Positions 1-11,259 of a stretch of DNA of 38,359 nucleotides are shown one piece after another. Both the position numbers and the translations under genes were made by a program. Below the pieces are notes generated by a model. The model saw nothing but the letters and a program-made list of their open reading frames with translations, ran no database searches and had not been told where the DNA came from. Each line of letters opens with the position of its first letter. Position 1 is the first letter of the stretch. The DNA is from Utricularia gibba (Eukaryota > Streptophyta > Magnoliopsida > Lamiales > Lentibulariaceae), in NCBI GenBank assembly GCA_002189035.1, contig NEEC01000218.1, positions 1 through 38,359 of the forward strand, given 5' to 3'.

Positions 1-108
1 TGGGCCCGAGCTCGACTCGACCTCCTGCTCGATACCGTTGCCCCACGAGAGCGCCTTATCAAATATAAAGCATGCGGTTGAGAAAACCATTTTGGGTGCT
101 CATGATAT

Positions 109-149
109 CCTAACTTCAATAACTGCATCACGATTTTCGTCGAGTAGGA
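109..149. other. Invariant core block of the monomer (first of ~124 copies)
   Basis: This 41 bp block runs from CCTAACTTCAATAACTG to TCGTCGAGTAGGA and is the most conserved part of the monomer. I compared all copies by eye and found a single clear departure, the loss of one T near 25637. Flanking bases vary freely: ATGAAATCC, ATGAATCC, ATGATATCC and ATGACATCC on the left, and GGACCCGATG, GGACCAGATT and GGACCGATG on the right. The block holds three CpG sites. A bound protein or a structural role could explain the constraint, but that is inference. Every other anchor position in the array marks another copy of the same block. Confidence 0.85.
130..140. other. Short dyad ACGATTTTCGT inside the invariant core
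   Basis: The arms ACGA and TCGT are perfect inverted complements around a TTT spacer, and the dyad sits at the same place in every monomer. An arm of four bases is short and could arise by chance in one unit. It gains interest only because it lies in the centre of the block that does not vary across the array. It does not fit the CENP-B box consensus. Confidence 0.5.
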
Positions 150-1357
150 CCCGATGTGGCAAAGGAGTCAGACCGAACCTATGGTCAGAACGAAGTTCCA
201 AAAGACATCACCCGCCAGAAACGACAAGCTTTTCCTTGAGAAACTATGTAGGCAGCCTAATAAAGCCGAACGTTAATAAATGCATCAATTTTTTTGCCGG
301 GCTACAAATGACTCTGGGACCGAGCTCGACTCGACCTCCTGCTCGATACCGTTGCCCCACGAGAGTGCCTTATCAAATATAAAGCATGCGGTTGAGAAAA
401 CCTTTTGGGTGCTCATGAATCCTAACTTCAATAACTGCATCACGATTTTCGTCGAGTAGGACCCGATGTGGCAAAGGAGTCAGACCGAACCTTGGGTCAG
501 AACGAAGTTCCCAACGACATCACCCGCCCAGAAACGACAAGCTTTTCCTTGAGAAAACATGTAGGCAGCCTATTAAAACCAACGTTAATAAATGCATCAA
601 GTTTTTTTGCCGAGCTACAAATGACTATGGGCCCGAGCTCGACTCGACCTCCTACTCGATACCGTTGCCCCACGAGAGCGCCTTAAATATAAAGCATGCG
701 GTTGAGAAAACCATTTTGGGTGCTCATGAATCCTAACTTCAATAACTGCATCACGATTTTCGTCGAGTAGGACCCGATGTGGCAAAGGAGTCAGTCAGAA
801 CCTTGGTCGAACGAAGTTCCCAACGACATCACCCGCCAGAAACGACAAGCTTTTCCTTGAGAAACTATGTAGGCAGCCTAAAAGCCCGAACGTTAATAAA
901 TGCATCAATTTTTTGTCGGGCTACAAATGACTCTGGGCCCGAGCTCGACTCGACCTCCTGCTCGATACCGTTGCCCACGAGAGCCCTTATCAAATATAAA
1001 GCATGCGGTTGAGAAAACCATTTTGGGTGCTCATGACATCCTAACTTCAATAACTGCATCACGATTTTCGTCGAGTAGGACCCGATGTGGCAAAGGAGTC
1101 AGACCGAACCTTGGGTCAGAACGAAGTTCCCAACGACATCACCGCCCAGAAACGACAAGCTTTTCCTTGAGAAAACATGTAGGCAGCCTATTAAAACCAA
1201 CGTTAATAATGCATCAAGTTTTTTGCCGGCTACAAATGACTATGGGCCCGAGCTCGACTCGACCTCCTACTCGATACGTTGCCCACGAGAGCGCCTTCAA
1301 ATATAAAGCATGCGGTTGAGAAAACCATTTTGGGTGCTCATGAATCCTAACTTCAAT

Positions 1358-1641
1358 AACTGCATCACGATTTTCGTCGAGTAGGACCCGATGTGGCAAA
1401 GGAGTCAGAGAACTTGGGTCGAACGAAGTTCCAACGACATCACCGCCAGAAACGACAAGCTTTTCCTTGAGAAACTATGTAGGCAGCCTAATAGCGCCGA
1501 ACGTTAATAAATGCATCAATTTTTTGCGGCTACAAATGACTCTGGATCGACCTTTGCCGATACCGTTGCCCACGAGAGCGCCTAAAACAAAGCATGCGAT
1601 TGAGAAAACATTTTGGGTGCTCATGAAATCCTAACTTCAAT
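1358..1641. repeat. Shortened monomer, 284 bp
   Basis: This unit lacks about 25 bp relative to its neighbours. The segment between GACTCTGG and GATACCG is reduced to ATCGACCTTTGCC at about 1545-1558, so the SacI/ApaI-type segment is missing. Its tail (GCCTAAAACAAAGCATGCGATT) resembles class C. The partner in the second copy, at 20374, is full length (306 bp), so the loss probably happened after the 19 kb duplication, in copy 1. Confidence 0.75.
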
Positions 1642-2575
1642 AACTGCATCACGATTTTCGTCGAGTAGGACCCGATGTGGCAAAGGAGTCAGACAGAACC
1701 TTGGGTCCGAACGAAGTTCCAAGACATCACCCGCAGAAACGACAAGCTTTTCCTTGAGAAACTATGTAGGCAGCCTAATAAAGCCGAACGTTAATAAATG
1801 CATCAATTTTTTTGCCGGGCTACAAATGACTCTGGGCCGAGCTCGACTCGACCTCCTGCTCGATACCGTTGCCCCACGAGAGTGCCTTATCAAATATAAA
1901 GCATGCGGTTGAGAAAACCATTTTGGGTGCTCATGATATCCTAACTTCAATAACTGCATCACGATTTTCGTCGAGTAGGACCGATGTGGCAAAGGAGTCA
2001 GACGAACCTATGGTCAGAACGAAGTTCCAAAAGACATCACCCGCCCAGAAACGACAAGCTTTTCCTTGAGAAACTATGTAGGCAGCCTAATAAAGCCGAA
2101 CGTTAATAAATGCATCAATTTTTTTTGCCGGGCTACAAATGACTCTGGGCCGAGCTCGACTCGACCTCCTGCTCGATACCGTTGCCCCACGAGAGTGCCT
2201 TATCAAATATAAAGCATGCGGTTGAGAAAACCATTTTGGGTGCTCATGATATCCTAACTTCAATAACTGCATCACGATTTTCGTCGAGTAGGACCGATGT
2301 GGCAAAGGAGTCAGACCGAACTATGGTCAGAACGAAGTTCCAAAAGACATCACCCGCCCAGAAACGACAAGCTTTTCCTTGAGAAACTATGTAGGCAGCC
2401 TAATAAAGCCGAACGTTAATAAATGCATCAATTTTTTTGCCGGCTACAAATGACTCTGGGCCCGAGCTCGACTCGACCTCTGCTCGATACCGTTGCCCCA
2501 CGAGAGTGCCTTATCAAATATAAAGCATGCGGTTGAGAAAACCATTTTGGGTGCTCATGATATCCTAACTTCAAT

Positions 2576-2889
2576 AACTGCATCACGATTTTCGTCGAGT
2601 AGGACCCGATGTGGCAAAGGAGTCAGACCGAACCTATGGTCAGAACGAAGTTCCAAAAGACATCACCCGCCCAGAAACGACAAGCTTTTCCTTGAGAAAC
2701 TATGTAGGCAGCCTAATAAAGCCGAACGTTAATAAATGCATCAATTTTTTTGCCGGGCTACAAATGACTCTGGGCCGAGCTCGACTCGACCTCCTGCTCG
2801 ATACCGTTGCCCCACGAGAGTGCCTTATCAAATATAAAGCATGCGGTTGAGAAAACCATTTTGGGTGCTCATGATATCCTAACTTCAAT
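2576..2889. repeat. Class A monomer, exemplar
   Basis: This is a clean 314 bp unit. Class A is recognised by CCTATGGTC, CCAAAAGAC, ACTATGTAGG, CTAATAAAGCCG, CAATTTTTTTGCCGG, GACTCTGGG and GAGAGTGCC. This copy also has the private GATATC variant just before the next core. Class A fills the blocks near 1.6-4.1 kb and 6.3-8.2 kb, and in more diverged form 20.7-23.1 kb and 25.3-27.5 kb. Its last third keeps GAGCTC, so SacI should cut it. Confidence 0.85.
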
Positions 2890-3202
2890 AACTGCATCAC
2901 GATTTTCGTCGAGTAGGACCCGATGTGGCAAAGGAGTCAGACCGAACCTATGGTCAGAACGAAGTTCCAAAAGACATCACCCGCCAGAAACGACAAGCTT
3001 TTCCTTGAGAAACTATGTAGGCAGCCTAATAAAGCCGAACGTTAATAAATGCATCAATTTTTTTGCCGGCTACAAATGACTCTGGGCCCGAGCTCGACTC
3101 GACCTCCTGCTCGATACCGTTGCCCCACGAGAGTGCCTTATCAAATATAAAGCATGCGGTTGAGAAAACCATTTTGGGTGCTCATGATATCCTAACTTCA
3201 AT

Positions 3203-3514
3203 AACTGCATCACGATTTTCGTCGAGTAGGACCCGATGTGGCAAAGGAGTCAGACCGAACCTATGGTCAGAACGAAGTTCCAAAAGACATCACCCGCCCA
3301 AAAACGACAAGCTTTTCCTTGAGAAAACATGTAGGCAGCCTATTAAAACCAACGTTAATAAATGCATCAAGTTTTTTGCCGAGCTACAAATGACTATGGG
3401 CCCGAGCTCGACTCGACCTCCTACTCGATACCGTTGCCCCACGAGAGCCCTTATCAAATATAAAGCATGCGGTTGAGAAAACATTTTGGGTGCTCATGAT
3501 ATCCTAACTTCAAT
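3203..3514. repeat. A/B hybrid monomer
   Basis: The front is class A (CCTATGGTC, CCAAAAGAC). It then switches to B-like sequence: GAAAACATGTAGG, ATTAAAACCAACG, CAAGTTTTTTGCCGAGC, GACTATGGG and CCTACTCG. Monomer 22230 has the same front-to-back switch at the same monomer number in the second 19 kb copy. Such hybrids are what unequal exchange or gene conversion between classes leaves behind. Confidence 0.7.
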
Positions 3515-4139
3515 AACTGCATCACGATTTTCGTCGAGTAGGACCCGATGTGGCAAAGGAGTCAGACCGAACCTATGGTCAGAACGAAGTTCCAAAAGAC
3601 ATCACCCGCCCAGAAACGACAAGCTTTTCCTTGAGAAACTATGTAGGCAGCCTAATAAAGCCGAACGTTAATAAATGCATCAATTTTTTTTTGCCGGGCT
3701 ACAAATGACTCTGGGCCCGAGCTCGACTCGACCTCCTGCTCGATACCGTTGCCCCACGAGAGTGCCTTATCAAATATAAAGCATGCGGTTGAGAAAACCA
3801 TTTTGGGTGCTCATGATATCCTAACTTCAATAACTGCATCACGATTTTCGTCGAGTAGGACCCGATGTGGCAAAGGAGTCAGACCGAACCTATGGTCAGA
3901 ACGAAGTTCCAAAAGACATCACCGCCCAGAAACGACAAGCTTTTCCTTGAGAAACTATGTAGGCAGCCTATTAAAACCGAACGTTAATAAATGCATCAAT
4001 TTTTTTGCCGGCTAAAAATGACTCTGGCGAGCTCGACTCGACCTTTTGCCCGATACCGTGCCCCACGAGAGCGCCTCCTCAAATATAAAGCATGCGATTG
4101 AGAAAACATTTTGGGTGCTCATGAAATCCTAACTTCAAT

Positions 4140-6302
4140 AACTGCATCACGATTTTCGTCGAGTAGGACCAGATTTGGCAAAGGAGTCAGACCGAACCTT
4201 GGGTCAGAACGAAGTTCCAACGACATCACCCGCCAAAAACGACAAGCTTTTCCTTGAGAAACCATTGAGGCAGCCTATTAAAACCAAACGTTAATAAATG
4301 CATCAATTTTTTTGCCGGGCTACAAATGACTCTGGCCCGAGCTCGACTCGACCTCCTGCTCGATACCGTTGCCCCACGAGAGCCTCAAATATAAAGCATG
4401 CGGTTGAGAAAACCATTTTGGGTGCTCATGAATCCTAACTTCAATAACTGCATCACGATTTTCGTCGAGTAGGACCCGATGTGGCAAAGGAGTCAGACCG
4501 AACCTATGGTCAGAACGAAGTTCCAAACGACATCACCCGCCCAGAAACGACAAGCTTTTCCTTGAGAAACTATGTAGGCAGCCTAATAAAGCCGAACGTT
4601 AATAAATGCATCAATTTTTTTTGCCGGCTACAAATGACTCTGGGGAGCTCGACTCGACCTCCTGCCGATACCGTGCCCCACGAGAGCGCCTCCTCAAATA
4701 TAAAGCATGCGATTGAAAAACATTTTGGGTGCTCATGAAATCCTAACTTCAATAACTGCATCACGATTTTCGTCGAGTAGGACCGATTGGCAAAGGAGTC
4801 AGACCGAACCTTGGGTCAGAACGAAGTTCCAACGACATCACCCGCCCAAAAACGACAAGCTTTTCCTTGAGAAAACTTGAGGCAGCCTATTAAAACCAAC
4901 CGTTAATAAATGCATCAAGTTTTTTTGCCGCTACAAATGACTATGGGCCCGAGCTCGACTCGACCTCCTGCTCGATACCGTTGCCCCACGAGAGCACCTT
5001 ATCAAATATAAAGCATGCGGTTGAGAAAACCATTTTGGGTGCTCATGAAATCCTAACTTCAATAACTGCATCACGATTTTCGTCGAGTAGGACCCGATGT
5101 GGCAAAGGAGTCAGACGAACCTATGGTCAGAACGAAGTTCAAAAGACATCACCCGCCAGAAACGACAAGCTTTTCCTTGAGAAACTATGTAGGCAGCCTA
5201 TTAAAACCCAACGTTAATAAATGCATCAATTTTTTTGCCGGCTAAATGACTCTGGCGAGCCCGACTCGACCTCCTGCTCGATACCGTTGCCCCACGAGAG
5301 CGCCTCCTCAATATAAAAGCATGCGGTTGAAAACATTTTGGGTGCTCATGAAATCCTAACTTCAATAACTGCATCACGATTTTCGTCGAGTAGGACCAGA
5401 TTTGGCAAAGGAGACAGACCGAACCTTGGGTCAGAACGAAGTTCACAACGACATCACCGCCCAAAAACGACAAGCTTTTCCTTGAGAAAACCATGAGGCA
5501 GCCTATTAAAACCAACCGTTAATAAATGCATCAAGTTTTTTGCCGAGCTACAAATGACTATGGGCCCGAGCTCGACTCGACCTCCTACTCGATACCGTTG
5601 CCCCACGAGAGCACCTTATCAAATATAAAGCATGCGGTTGAGAAAACCATTTTGGGTGCTCATGAAATCCTAACTTCAATAACTGCATCACGATTTTCGT
5701 CGAGTAGGACCCGATGTGGCAAAGGAGTCAGACCGAACCTATGGTCAGAACGAAGTTCCAAAAGACATCACCCCCAGAAACGACAAGCTTTTCCTTGAGA
5801 AACCATGTAGGCAGCCTATTAAAACCCAACGTTAATAAATGCATCACTTTTTTGCAGGCTAAAAATGACTCTGGGAGCGAGCCCGACTCGACCTTTTGCC
5901 CGATACCGTGCCCCACTAGAGCGCCTCCTCAACTACAAAGCATGCGATTGACAAAAGCATTTTGGGTGCTCATGAAATCCTAACTTCAATAACTGCATCA
6001 CGATTTTCGTCGAGTAGGACCAGATTTGGCAAAGGAGACAGACCGAACCTTGGGTCAGAACGAAGTTCAACGACATCACCCGCCCAAAAACGACAAGCTT
6101 TTCCTTGAGAAAACCATTGAGGCAGCCTATTAAAACCAACGTTAATAAATGCATCAAGTTTTTTGCCGAGCTACAAATGACTATGGGCCCGAGCTCGACT
6201 CGACCTCCTACTCGATACCGTTGCCCCACGAGAGTGCCTTATCAAATATAAAGCATGCGGTTGAGAAAACCATTTTGGGTGCTCATGAATCCTAACTTCA
6301 AT
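4140..6302. repeat. B alternating with A/C-type monomers, first copy
   Basis: The anchors are 4140 (B), 4446 (A/C), 4754 (B), 5064 (A/C), 5367 (B), 5681 (C) and 5991 (B). The B unit at 4754 has two unusual marks, GATTGGC (one T short) and AAAACTTGAGGC. Both recur in the partner monomer 23785 of the second copy. The alternation with period about 610-620 bp announces the dimer organisation that dominates later. Confidence 0.75.
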
Positions 6303-8480
6303 AACTGCATCACGATTTTCGTCGAGTAGGACCCGATGTGGCAAAGGAGTCAGACGAACCTATGGTCAGAACGAAGTTCCAAAAGACATCACCGCCCAGA
6401 AACGACAAGCTTTTCCTTGAGAAACTATGTAGGCAGCCTAATAAAACCGAACGTTAATAAATGCATCAATTTTTTTGCCGGGCTAAAAATGACTCTGGGC
6501 CGAGCTCGACTCGACCTCCTGCTCGATACCGTTGCCCCACGAGAGTGCCTTATCAAATATAAAGCATGCGGTTGAGAAAACCATTTTGGGTGCTCATGAA
6601 TCCTAACTTCAATAACTGCATCACGATTTTCGTCGAGTAGGACCCGATGTGGCAAAGGAGTCAGACCGAACCTATGGTCAGAACGAAGTTCCAAAAGACA
6701 TCACCCGCCCAGAAACGACAAGCTTTTCCTTGAGAAACTATGTAGGCAGCCTAATAAAGCCGAACGTTAATAAATGCATCAATTTTTTTGCCGGGCTACA
6801 AATGACTCTGGGCCGAGCTCGACTCGACCTCCTGCTCGATACCGTTGCCCCCACGAGAGTGCCTTATCAAATATAAAGCATGCGGTTGAGAAAACCATTT
6901 TGGGTGCTCATGAATCCTAACTTCAATAACTGCATCACGATTTTCGTCGAGTAGGACCCGATGTGGCAAAGGAGTCAGACCGAACCTTGGTCAGAACGAA
7001 GTTCCAAAAGACATCACCCGCCCAGAAACGACAAGCTTTTCCTTGAGAAACTATGTAGGCAGCCTAATAAAGCCGAACGTTAATAAATGCATCAATTTTT
7101 TTTTGCCGGGCTACAAATGACTCTGGGCCGAGCTCGACTCGACCTCCTGCTCGATACCGTTGCCCCACGAGAGTGCCTTATCAAATATAAAGCATGCGGT
7201 TGAGAAAACCATTTTGGGTGCTCATGAATCCTAACTTCAATAACTGCATCACGATTTTCGTCGAGTAGGACCCGATGTGGCAAAGGAGTCAGACCGAACC
7301 TATGGTCAGAACGAAGTTCCAAAAGACATCACCCGCCCAGAAACGACAAGCTTTTCCTTGAGAAACTATGTAGGCAGCCTAATAAAGCCGAACGTTAATA
7401 AATGCATCAATTTTTTTTTGCCGGGCTACAAATGACTCTGGGCCCAGCTCGACTCGACCTCCTGCTCGATACCGTTGCCCCACGAGAGTGCCTTATCAAA
7501 TATAAAGCATGCGGTTGAGAAAACCATTTTGGGTGCTCATGAATCCTAACTTCAATAACTGCATCACGATTTTCGTCGAGTAGGACCCGATGTGGCAAAG
7601 GAGTCAGACCGAACCTATGGTCAGAACGAAGTTCCAAAGACATCACCCGCCAAAAACGACAAGCTTTTCCTTGAGAAAACCATGTAGGCCTATTAAAACC
7701 AACGTTAATAAATGCATCAAGTTTTTTTGCCGAGCTACAAATGACTATGGGCCCGAGCTCGACTCGACCTCCTACTCGATACCGTTGCCCACGAGAGCCC
7801 TTATCAAATATAAAGCATGCGGTTGAGAAAACATTTTGGGTGCTCATGAATCCTAACTTCAATAACTGCATCACGATTTTCGTCGAGTAGGACCCGATGT
7901 GGCAAAGGAGTCAGACCGAACCTTGGTCAGAACGAAGTTCCAAAAGACATCACCCGCCCAGAAACGACAAGCTTTTCCTTGAGAAACTATGTAGGCAGCC
8001 TAATAAAGCCGAACGTTAATAAATGCATCAATTTTTTTGCCGGGCTACAAATGACTCTGGGCCCGAGCTCGACTCGACCTCCTGCTCGATACCGTTGCCC
8101 CACGAGAGTGCCTTATCAAATATAAAGCATGCGGTTGAGAAAACCATTTTGGGTGCTCATGAATCCTAACTTCAATAACTGCATCACGATTTTCGTCGAG
8201 TAGGACCCGATGTGGCAAAGGAGTCAGACCGAACCTATGGTCAGAACGAAGTTCCAAAAGACATCACCCGCCCAGAAACGACAAGCTTTTCCTTGAGAAA
8301 CCATGTAGGCAGCCTATTAAAACCCGTTAATAAATGCATCACTTTTTTGACAGGCTAAAAAATGACTGGGCGAGCCCGACTCGACCTTTGCCGATACCGT
8401 GCCCCACTAGAGCGCCTCCTCAACTACAAAGCATGCGATTGAAAAAGCATTTTGGGTGCTCATGAAATCCTAACTTCAAT
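6303..8480. repeat. Second class A block, first copy
   Basis: The anchors are 6303, 6614, 6928, 7242, 7557, 7864 and 8177. These are A units with ATGAATCC before the core rather than ATGATATCC. The unit at 7557 is an A/B hybrid and the unit at 8177 turns to class C (T run with GACAGGC). The same order (A, A, A, A, hybrid, A, A/C) is found at 25329-27492. Confidence 0.8.
7557..7863. repeat. A/B hybrid monomer, partner of 26567
   Basis: A-type CCTATGGTC is followed by CCATGTAGG, ATTAAAACCAACG, CAAGTTTTTTTGCCGAGC and GACTATGGG. The unit 19,010 bp downstream at 26567 has the same structure. Here the GCAG after ATGTAGG is lost, so it reads ATGTAGGCCTATT. Confidence 0.7.
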
Positions 8481-10021
8481 AACTGCATCACGATTTTCGT
8501 CGAGTAGGACCAGATTTGGCAAAGGAGACAGACCGAACCTTGGGTCAGAACGAAGTTCCAACGACATCACCCGCCCAAAAACGACAAGCTTTTCCTTGAG
8601 AAAACCATTGAGGCAGCCTATTAAAACCAACGTTAATAAATGCATCAATTTTTTTTTGCCGAGCTACAAATGACTCTGGCCCGAGCTCGACTCGACCTCC
8701 TGCTCGATACCGTTGCCCCACGAGAGTGCCTTATCAAATATAAAGCATGCGGTTGAGAAAACCATTTTGGGTGCTCATGAATCCTAACTTCAATAACTGC
8801 ATCACGATTTTCGTCGAGTAGGACCCGATGTGGCAAAGGAGTCAGACCGAACCTATGGTCAGAACGAAGTTCCAAATCACACCGCCCAGAAACGACAAGC
8901 TTTTCCTTGAGAAACTATGGCAGCCTAATTAAAGCCGAACGTTAATAAATGCATCAATTTTTTTGCCGGGCTACAAATGACTCTGGGCGAGCCCGACTCG
9001 ACCTTTTGCCCGATACCGTGCCCCACGAGCGCCTCAAATACAAAGCATGCGATTGAGAAAACATTTTGGGTGCTCATGAAATCCTAACTTCAATAACTGC
9101 ATCACGATTTTCGTCGAGTAGGACCCGATTGGCAAAGGAGTCAGACCGAACCTTGGGTCAGAACGAAGTTCACAACGACATCACCCGCCCAAAAAACGAC
9201 AAGCTTTTCCTTGAGAAACTTGAGGCAGCCTATTAAACCAACGTTAATAAATGCATCAAGTTTTTTTGCCGAGCTACAAATGACTATGGGCCCGAGCTCG
9301 ACTCGACCTCCTACTCGATACCGTTGCCCCACGAGAGCACCTTATCAAATATAAAGCATGCGGTTGAGAAAACCATTTTGGGTGCTCATGAATCCTAACT
9401 TCAATAACTGCATCACGATTTTCGTCGAGTAGGACCCGATGTGGCAAAGGAGTCAGACCGAACCTATGGTCAGAACGAAGTTCCAAAAGACATCACCCGC
9501 CCAGAAACGACAAGCTTTTCCTTGAGAAACATGTAGGCAGCCTATTAAAACCCAACGTTAATAAATGCATCAATTTTTTTGACAGGCTAAAAATGACTCT
9601 GGCGAGCCCGACTCGACCTCGCCCGATACCGTGCCCCACGAGAGCGCCTCCTCAAATACAAAGCATGCGATTGAAAAACATTTTGGGTGCTCATGAAATC
9701 CTAACTTCAATAACTGCATCACGATTTTCGTCGAGTAGGACCAGATTTGGCAAAGGAGACAGACCGAACCTTGGGTCAGAACGAAGTTCACAACGACATC
9801 ACCGCCCAAAAACGACAAGCTTTTCCTTGAGAAACCATTGAGGCAGCCTATTAAAACAACGTTAATAAATGCATCAAGTTTTTTGCCGAGCTACAAATGA
9901 CTATGGGCCCGAGCTCGACTCGACCTCCTACTCGATACCGTTGCCCCACGAGAGCCTTATCAAATATAAAGCATGCGGTTGAGAAAACCATTTTGGGTGC
10001 TCATGAAATCCTAACTTCAAT
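8481..10021. repeat. B/C dimer run leading into tetramers, first copy
   Basis: The anchors are 8481 (B), 8795 (A/C hybrid), 9095 (B), 9406 (C) and 9712 (B). The B unit at 8481 has a CAATTTTTTTT run with GACTCTGG, unlike normal B. The unit at 27493 shares this. The B at 9095 has GATTGGC and AACTTGAGGC, as does 28113. The C at 9406 reads CTCTGGCGAGCCCG (the GGCG starts at 9601); its partner is at 28617, an offset of 19,016 bp. Confidence 0.75.
8795..9094. repeat. A/C hybrid monomer, partner of 27808
   Basis: This 300 bp unit is A-like up to GCCGGGCTACAAATGACTC and then C-like from GGGCGAGCCCGACTCG on. The same switch point is seen in the unit at 27808. It also has several small deletions, including loss of GTAG in ACTATGGCAGCC. 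Confidence 0.7.
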
Positions 10022-11259
10022 AACTGCATCACGATTTTCGTCGAGTAGGACCCGATGTGGCAAAGGAGTCAGACCGAACCTATGGTCAGAACGAAGTTCC
10101 AAAAGACATCACCCCCAGAAACGACAAGCTTTTCCTTGAGAAACCATGTAGGCAGCCTATTAAAACCAACGTTAATAAATGCATCACTTTTTTGACAGGC
10201 TAAAAATGACTCTGGGAGCGAGCCCCGACTCGACCTTTTGCCGATACCGTGCCCCACTAGAGCGCCTCTCAATACAAAGCATGCGATTGACAAAAGCATT
10301 TTGGGTGCTCATGAAATCCTAACTTCAATAACTGCATCACGATTTTCGTCGAGTAGGACCAGATTTGGCAAAGGAGACAGACCGAACCTTGGGTCAGAAC
10401 GAAGTTCACAACGACATCACCGCCCAAAAACGACAAGCTTTTCCTTGAGAAACCATTGAGGCAGCCTATTAAAACCAACCGTTAATAAATGCATCAAGTT
10501 TTTTGCCGAGCTACAAATGACTATGGGCCCGAGCTCGACTCGACCTCCTACTCGATACCGTTGCCCCACGAGAGCACCTTATCAAATATAAAGCATGCGG
10601 TTGAGAAAACCATTTTGGGTGCTCATGAAATCCTAACTTCAATAACTGCATCACGATTTTCGTCGAGTAGGACCGATGTGGCAAGGACAGACCGAACCTT
10701 GGGTCAGAACGAAGTTCCAACGAAATCACCCGCCCAAAAACGACAAGCTTTTCCTTGAGAAACAATGTAGGCAGCCTATTAAAACCCAACGTTAATAAAT
10801 GCATCAAGTTTTTTTAGCTACAAATGACTATGGCCGAGCTCGACTCGACCTCCTGCTCGATACCGTGCCCCACTAGAGCGCCTCCTCAACTACAAAGCAT
10901 GCGATTGAAAAACATTTTGGGTGCTCATGAAATCCTAACTTCAATAACTGCATCACGATTTTCGTCGAGTAGGACCAGATTTGGCAAAGGAGACAGACCG
11001 AACCTTGGGTCAGAACGAAGTTCACAACGACATCACCCGCCCAAAAACGACAAGCTTTTCCTTGAGAAACCATTGAGGCAGCCTATTAAAACCAACGTTA
11101 ATAAATGCATCAAGTTTTTTGCCGAGCTACAAATGACTATGGGCCCGAGCTCGACTCGACCTCCTACTCGATACCGTTGCCCCACGAGAGCACCTTATCA
11201 AATATAAAGCATGCGGTTGAGAAAACCATTTTGGGTGCTCATGAAATCCTAACTTCAAT
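10022..11259. repeat. C-B-D-B higher-order unit 1, first copy (1238 bp)
   Basis: Monomers are C at 10022, B at 10330, D at 10644 and B at 10946. This is the first complete four-monomer unit of the run. The D unit contains a local loss of GCCG in the T-run region (TTTTTTTAGCTAC near 10810). Its partner in the second copy is 29045-30275. Confidence 0.75.

Larger units (their letters stand above)
1..1641. repeat. E/F dimer block, first 19 kb copy
   Basis: The anchors are 121, 433, 744, 1052 and 1358. Monomers alternate between CAATTTTTT/GACTCTGGG units (121, 744, 1358) and CAAGTTTTT/GACTATGGG units (433, 1052). The first monomer is A-like in its front half (CCTATGGTC, AAAAGAC). The matching stretch in the second copy, 19135-20679, has the same alternation. 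The sequence begins inside a monomer, so the array continues to the left. Confidence 0.75.
1642..4139. repeat. Class A block with GATATC variant, first copy
   Basis: The anchors are 1642, 1952, 2265, 2576, 2890, 3203, 3515 and 3832. The units are close to one another and use CCTATGGTC, ACTATGTAGG and AATAAAGCCG. From 1935 onward seven successive units carry GATATC before the core (1935, 2248, 2559, 2873, 3186, 3498, 3815). The unit at 3203 is an A/B hybrid and the unit at 3832 passes into a C-like tail (CCTTTTGCCCGATACC). The matching block in the second copy is 20680-23162. Confidence 0.8.

Noticed and set aside
136-153. CENP-B box-like sequence in the core (TTTCGTCGAGTAGGACC)
   Set aside because: The consensus needs TTCG, then A and CGGG at fixed positions. 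Only TTCG is present, and neither the A nor the CGGG fits on either strand.
165-180. tRNA/SINE-like B box on the minus strand (GGTTCGGTCTGACTCC)
   Set aside because: Only GGTTCG agrees with the consensus GGTTCGANTCC. No A box at proper distance and no tRNA fold could be found.
280-300. Intrinsic terminator at the T run (CAATTTTTTTGCC)
   Set aside because: No GC-rich hairpin precedes the T run, and the run is a length-variable part of every monomer in a eukaryotic-type satellite.
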